Shown here in pieces: positions 61,729 to 64,000 of a stretch of 64,000 bases of DNA (the stretch's first letter is position 1; every line of letters begins with the position of its first letter). The position numbers were made by a program, and so were the translations under genes. The notes beneath the pieces are model-generated. The model was not told where the DNA came from, searched no databases, and saw only the letters and a list, made by a program, of their open reading frames with translations. Source of the stretch: Lentisphaerota bacterium (GTDB lineage: Bacteria; Verrucomicrobiota; Lentisphaeria; Oligosphaerales; JABHEG01); the NCBI GenBank assembly GCA_018676675.1, contig JABHEG010000045.1, forward strand, positions 1 through 64,000, written 5' to 3'.

Positions 61729-64000
61729 TCACACCATGGCATCGGCTCGGGCAATGACCTCTTCCTGCTCAGCGGGGGACAGGTCAACGAATCGCGAGCT
61801 CAGGCCCGCAAATCTGACCACCAAGTCACCGTGCTTGTCAGGGTTCTCTCCGGCTTCACGGAGGGTAGCCGCGTCAAAGCAGTTGATCTGAAGCTCCTGT
61901 CCGCCCTCGCCGAAGAAGCCGTCAATGAGGACGCGAACGGTCTGGGGGGTCGTACGTGCCCCGGGCAACGCGACATTGAGGTTGTATCCACCGCGGTAGA
62001 ATCGGGCAGCGTCGAGTTTGAGGACACTCCTGAGGGTTGCGGTCGGGCCATTGGCAGCGGAACCGGTCTGGGCTCCAATGCTGTCGCAGACCGGCGTTCC
62101 GGCCAGACGCCCATCGGGTGAAGCTGCGATTCCCCACCCGTCGGTGTGATGCAGACTGCGGACAACGTGACAGACAAAGTGGGCTGGGTGAGAGAACTCC
62201 TGGTCGATGTCGTCCAACACGCGGTCCCGCATTGACACCAGTGCCTGAGCCCACACATCCGCACGATCGTCATCGTTACCCCACTTCGGGGCAGACAGCA
62301 GCTGTTCCCGGATGGCCGGATCCTCGAAGTCACTCCGCATTGAAGCAAGCAATCCCGGCAGCGTAAGGCACCCGTCTTTGAACACGAGCTGCTCGATGGC
62401 CGCCAGCGCGTTCGCCGCGTTCGTCAGACCGCGCTCGTAGAGCCCCGGAAAGAGATACGGCATCCCTACGTTAAAGTCCTTCCCACACGCAATGCAGCCG
62501 TTCATCAGAGCCGAAGTAAATGGCATGGGAGCGCGCTCCGCGATGGCGTGCCTGTGGTTTTCACCCCGCTCCCGCGCCAGCCGGAGGCGACGCCGCGTCC
62601 GGGCCTCCACGCAGGCGAGCAGCTCTTCCATCGTGCCGATGCTCTCCGGATCCGGGTGCTCGAGTAACGTCTCGTTGAGAATGGCCAGATGCTGGATCAT
62701 CCCGTGACGGGACGTGGACGACTCCATGGAGCGGCCCGGAATCCCAAGCTCATTGCAGCCGATGACACAGTAATCCCAGGCGTCTTCGGGGATACAGCCG
62801 GCATTCAGGAAGCCTTGAGCCGTCGGTTCGTCATGGACGAGTAACGGCATACTGAGGCCTGCGGCCAACAACGCTGAGGCCTGTGTCTTGACGTCGTCGC
62901 TGATCCTCTCGTGCCAACGGAGGAATACGTGCGGATCCCCCACTCGAACGCAATCCGCTGCCTCCAGGAAACAGCGGGTGAGCAGATTGCACTGATCCTC
63001 GCCCAGATGGTTCAGCCCGCCAACGGTGATGGCTTGCGTCTTGGAGACGCGACCGAACACGGAATTTGCCGTCAACTTGAGCATGAAAGCTGAGACCAGA
63101 TCCGCCGTTCTCTCCTGATCAACGCCGTCGTCGATCAGATGTGCGAGCGCCCGGTCGGGCAAGCCGACCGAGACGGAGACGCCGTGCCCCTCGAGATGCA
63201 ATGCCAAGTGGATGAGCACGATGGCCTGGAGCCCCTCGAACACGTCTCGGGCAGGCCGGGCGGGAACGTGCAGGCAGGCATCAGCCACGCGGAGGTGCGC
63301 AGCCCGAATAACGGGATCCCCGGCTCTCTCGGCTGCTTCTCCGGCCGCGGCCGCGTAACGGACAGCCCAGTCACAGACAGCCCGCAAACTTGTCGCCATC
63401 GCCTGCCGGAAAACATCGCCTTCAGGATCACCCCCGTTACAACACGCCTCAGTCTCATCGATGATGGTTTGCAGACCGTCCCGGACAACGCGACCGCAAT
63501 CCACTGCTAAGTGGCCAACGGCACAGCTCCCTCCGACGCTCCTGCCGTCCCAGAACGTCCGCAAGTCCTCCGGAATCTTGTCTGCCAGGAAGTTGGTCAG
63601 GTCTGGGTTCTCCACCACCATTTGGTTCCGATCACCAAACCGAAGTCCGTGTTCGGGGACCAGCATCCAGGCTCGCGGATGGGACGACGTGTTCCCGGCA
63701 AAGAAGGGATTCGAGGTCACGTCCAGCGTCATGTTCCGCAATACGTGGGCGAATGCGTTTGCCCGCTTGAGCGGAAGAGGATCGCCCGCGTGTTCGCGGA
63801 ACGCCTCCGTCACCAGTCGAGCCCGCTCCAGGCAGACCGTGTCAGGGGTCGACAGAAGCTCATTGCGGATGCGTTGGATGTGGGATTTCATGGGGTCTGT
63901 CAACAAACAGTCGTCCTCGGGTTCGAAAAGAGTCCACACATCGTGAATATAGCCACCGCGCGGCTCTTCCCAAGACCAGGTGACTACCGACAAGAGGCCT
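61729..64000 (-). CDS. Glycyl radical enzyme (pyruvate formate-lyase-like), 5' end beyond window
   Basis: At least 754 residues on the minus strand; the frame is open to the right edge, so the true start may lie outside, and a TTG at 63993 is only a possible start. The family is recognised by IGCNELG (Cys413 and Glu415, the active-site C-x-E), and the C-terminal glycyl-radical segment RFAGLSSRF with Gly730. The consensus RV-S/A-GY is altered here (F for V, L for Y). Such enzymes break or make C-C, C-N or C-O bonds anaerobically and need an activating radical-SAM enzyme, which is not in the window. The substrate is unknown. Confidence 0.75.
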   Translation of the reverse strand, partial: GLLSVVTWSWEEPRGGYIHDVWTLFEPEDDCLLTDPMKSHIQRIRNELLSTPDTVCLERARLVTEAFREHAGDPLPLKRANAFAHVLRNMTLDVTSNPFFAGNTSSHPRAWMLVPEHGLRFGDRNQMVVENPDLTNFLADKIPEDLRTFWDGRSVGGSCAVGHLAVDCGRVVRDGLQTIIDETEACCNGGDPEGDVFRQAMATSLRAVCDWAVRYAAAAGEAAERAGDPVIRAAHLRVADACLHVPARPARDVFEGLQAIVLIHLALHLEGHGVSVSVGLPDRALAHLIDDGVDQERTADLVSAFMLKLTANSVFGRVSKTQAITVGGLNHLGEDQCNLLTRCFLEAADCVRVGDPHVFLRWHERISDDVKTQASALLAAGLSMPLLVHDEPTAQGFLNAGCIPEDAWDYCVIGCNELGIPGRSMESSTSRHGMIQHLAILNETLLEHPDPESIGTMEELLACVEARTRRRLRLARERGENHRHAIAERAPMPFTSALMNGCIACGKDFNVGMPYLFPGLYERGLTNAANALAAIEQLVFKDGCLTLPGLLASMRSDFEDPAIREQLLSAPKWGNDDDRADVWAQALVSMRDRVLDDIDQEFSHPAHFVCHVVRSLHHTDGWGIAASPDGRLAGTPVCDSIGAQTGSAANGPTATLRSVLKLDAARFYRGGYNLNVALPGARTTPQTVRVLIDGFFGEGGQELQINCFDAATLREAGENPDKHGDLVVRFAGLSSRFVDLSPAEQEEVIARADAMV

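Overview
The window is high-GC bacterial DNA whose gene content points to an uncultured member of the PVC assemblage (Lentisphaerota, Kiritimatiellota or Planctomycetota) or a neighbouring phylum such as Hydrogenedentota. The argument rests on the combination of a Tat-exported xylose-isomerase-like TIM barrel, a GH78 rhamnosidase, a sialate O-acetylesterase, a PQQ-type propeller carrying a methyltransferase-like head, DUF4838 and DUF3604 proteins, a uroporphyrinogen-decarboxylase-family protein and a divergent glycyl radical enzyme. No rRNA is present, so the placement is an inference.

Layout. 1-16.8 kb is a plus-strand glycan-degradation cluster: TIM barrel, large clan-A-like hydrolase, GntR/LacI-type regulator, GH5-like hydrolase, GH78 rhamnosidase, propeller protein and sialate O-acetylesterase. 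Several of these genes overlap by 1-7 nt, and a family of palindromic ~58 bp repeats (CTGGAGG...CCTCCAG) punctuates the cluster. 17.2-20.0 kb is one large primase-helicase-nuclease protein of the TOTE conflict type, followed by a convergent UroD-family gene. 21.9-34.4 kb holds a hypothetical gene, an IclR regulator with an alpha/alpha-barrel protein, a DUF4838 protein, and a minus-strand pair made of an amidohydrolase and a very large sensor-like protein (CBM9-like, Ycf48-like propeller, degenerate LmbE-like domain).

34.5-41.6 kb looks like a degraded genomic island. It is bracketed by tRNA-Ser fragments carrying the same 66 bp insertion in the T-loop, and the intact tRNA-Ser(CGA) lies at its right edge. 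Inside are an AbiE toxin-antitoxin pair, a broken REP-type Y1 transposase, a beta-helix protein, a 19 bp palindrome, short coding remnants and a dual-specificity-type phosphatase.

41.7-64 kb is more core-like. It contains a PAS histidine kinase; a short mraZ cluster (mraZ, an FtsL-like protein, a penicillin-binding protein reduced to its dimerisation domain, FtsW/RodA); serA; ilvB with a structured leader; a Lol-type ABC transporter; a DksA/TraR protein; a hybrid PAS-GAF kinase; a DinB protein; a DUF3604 protein; a histidine kinase fused to a CoA-disulfide reductase and a rhodanese; and a glycyl radical enzyme running off the right edge.

The most unusual items are the kinase-reductase-rhodanese fusion, the interrupted tRNA-Ser copies, the truncated division PBP, the propeller/LmbE-like giant and the ilvB leader. 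All family calls are made from motifs read by eye; no database search was run.
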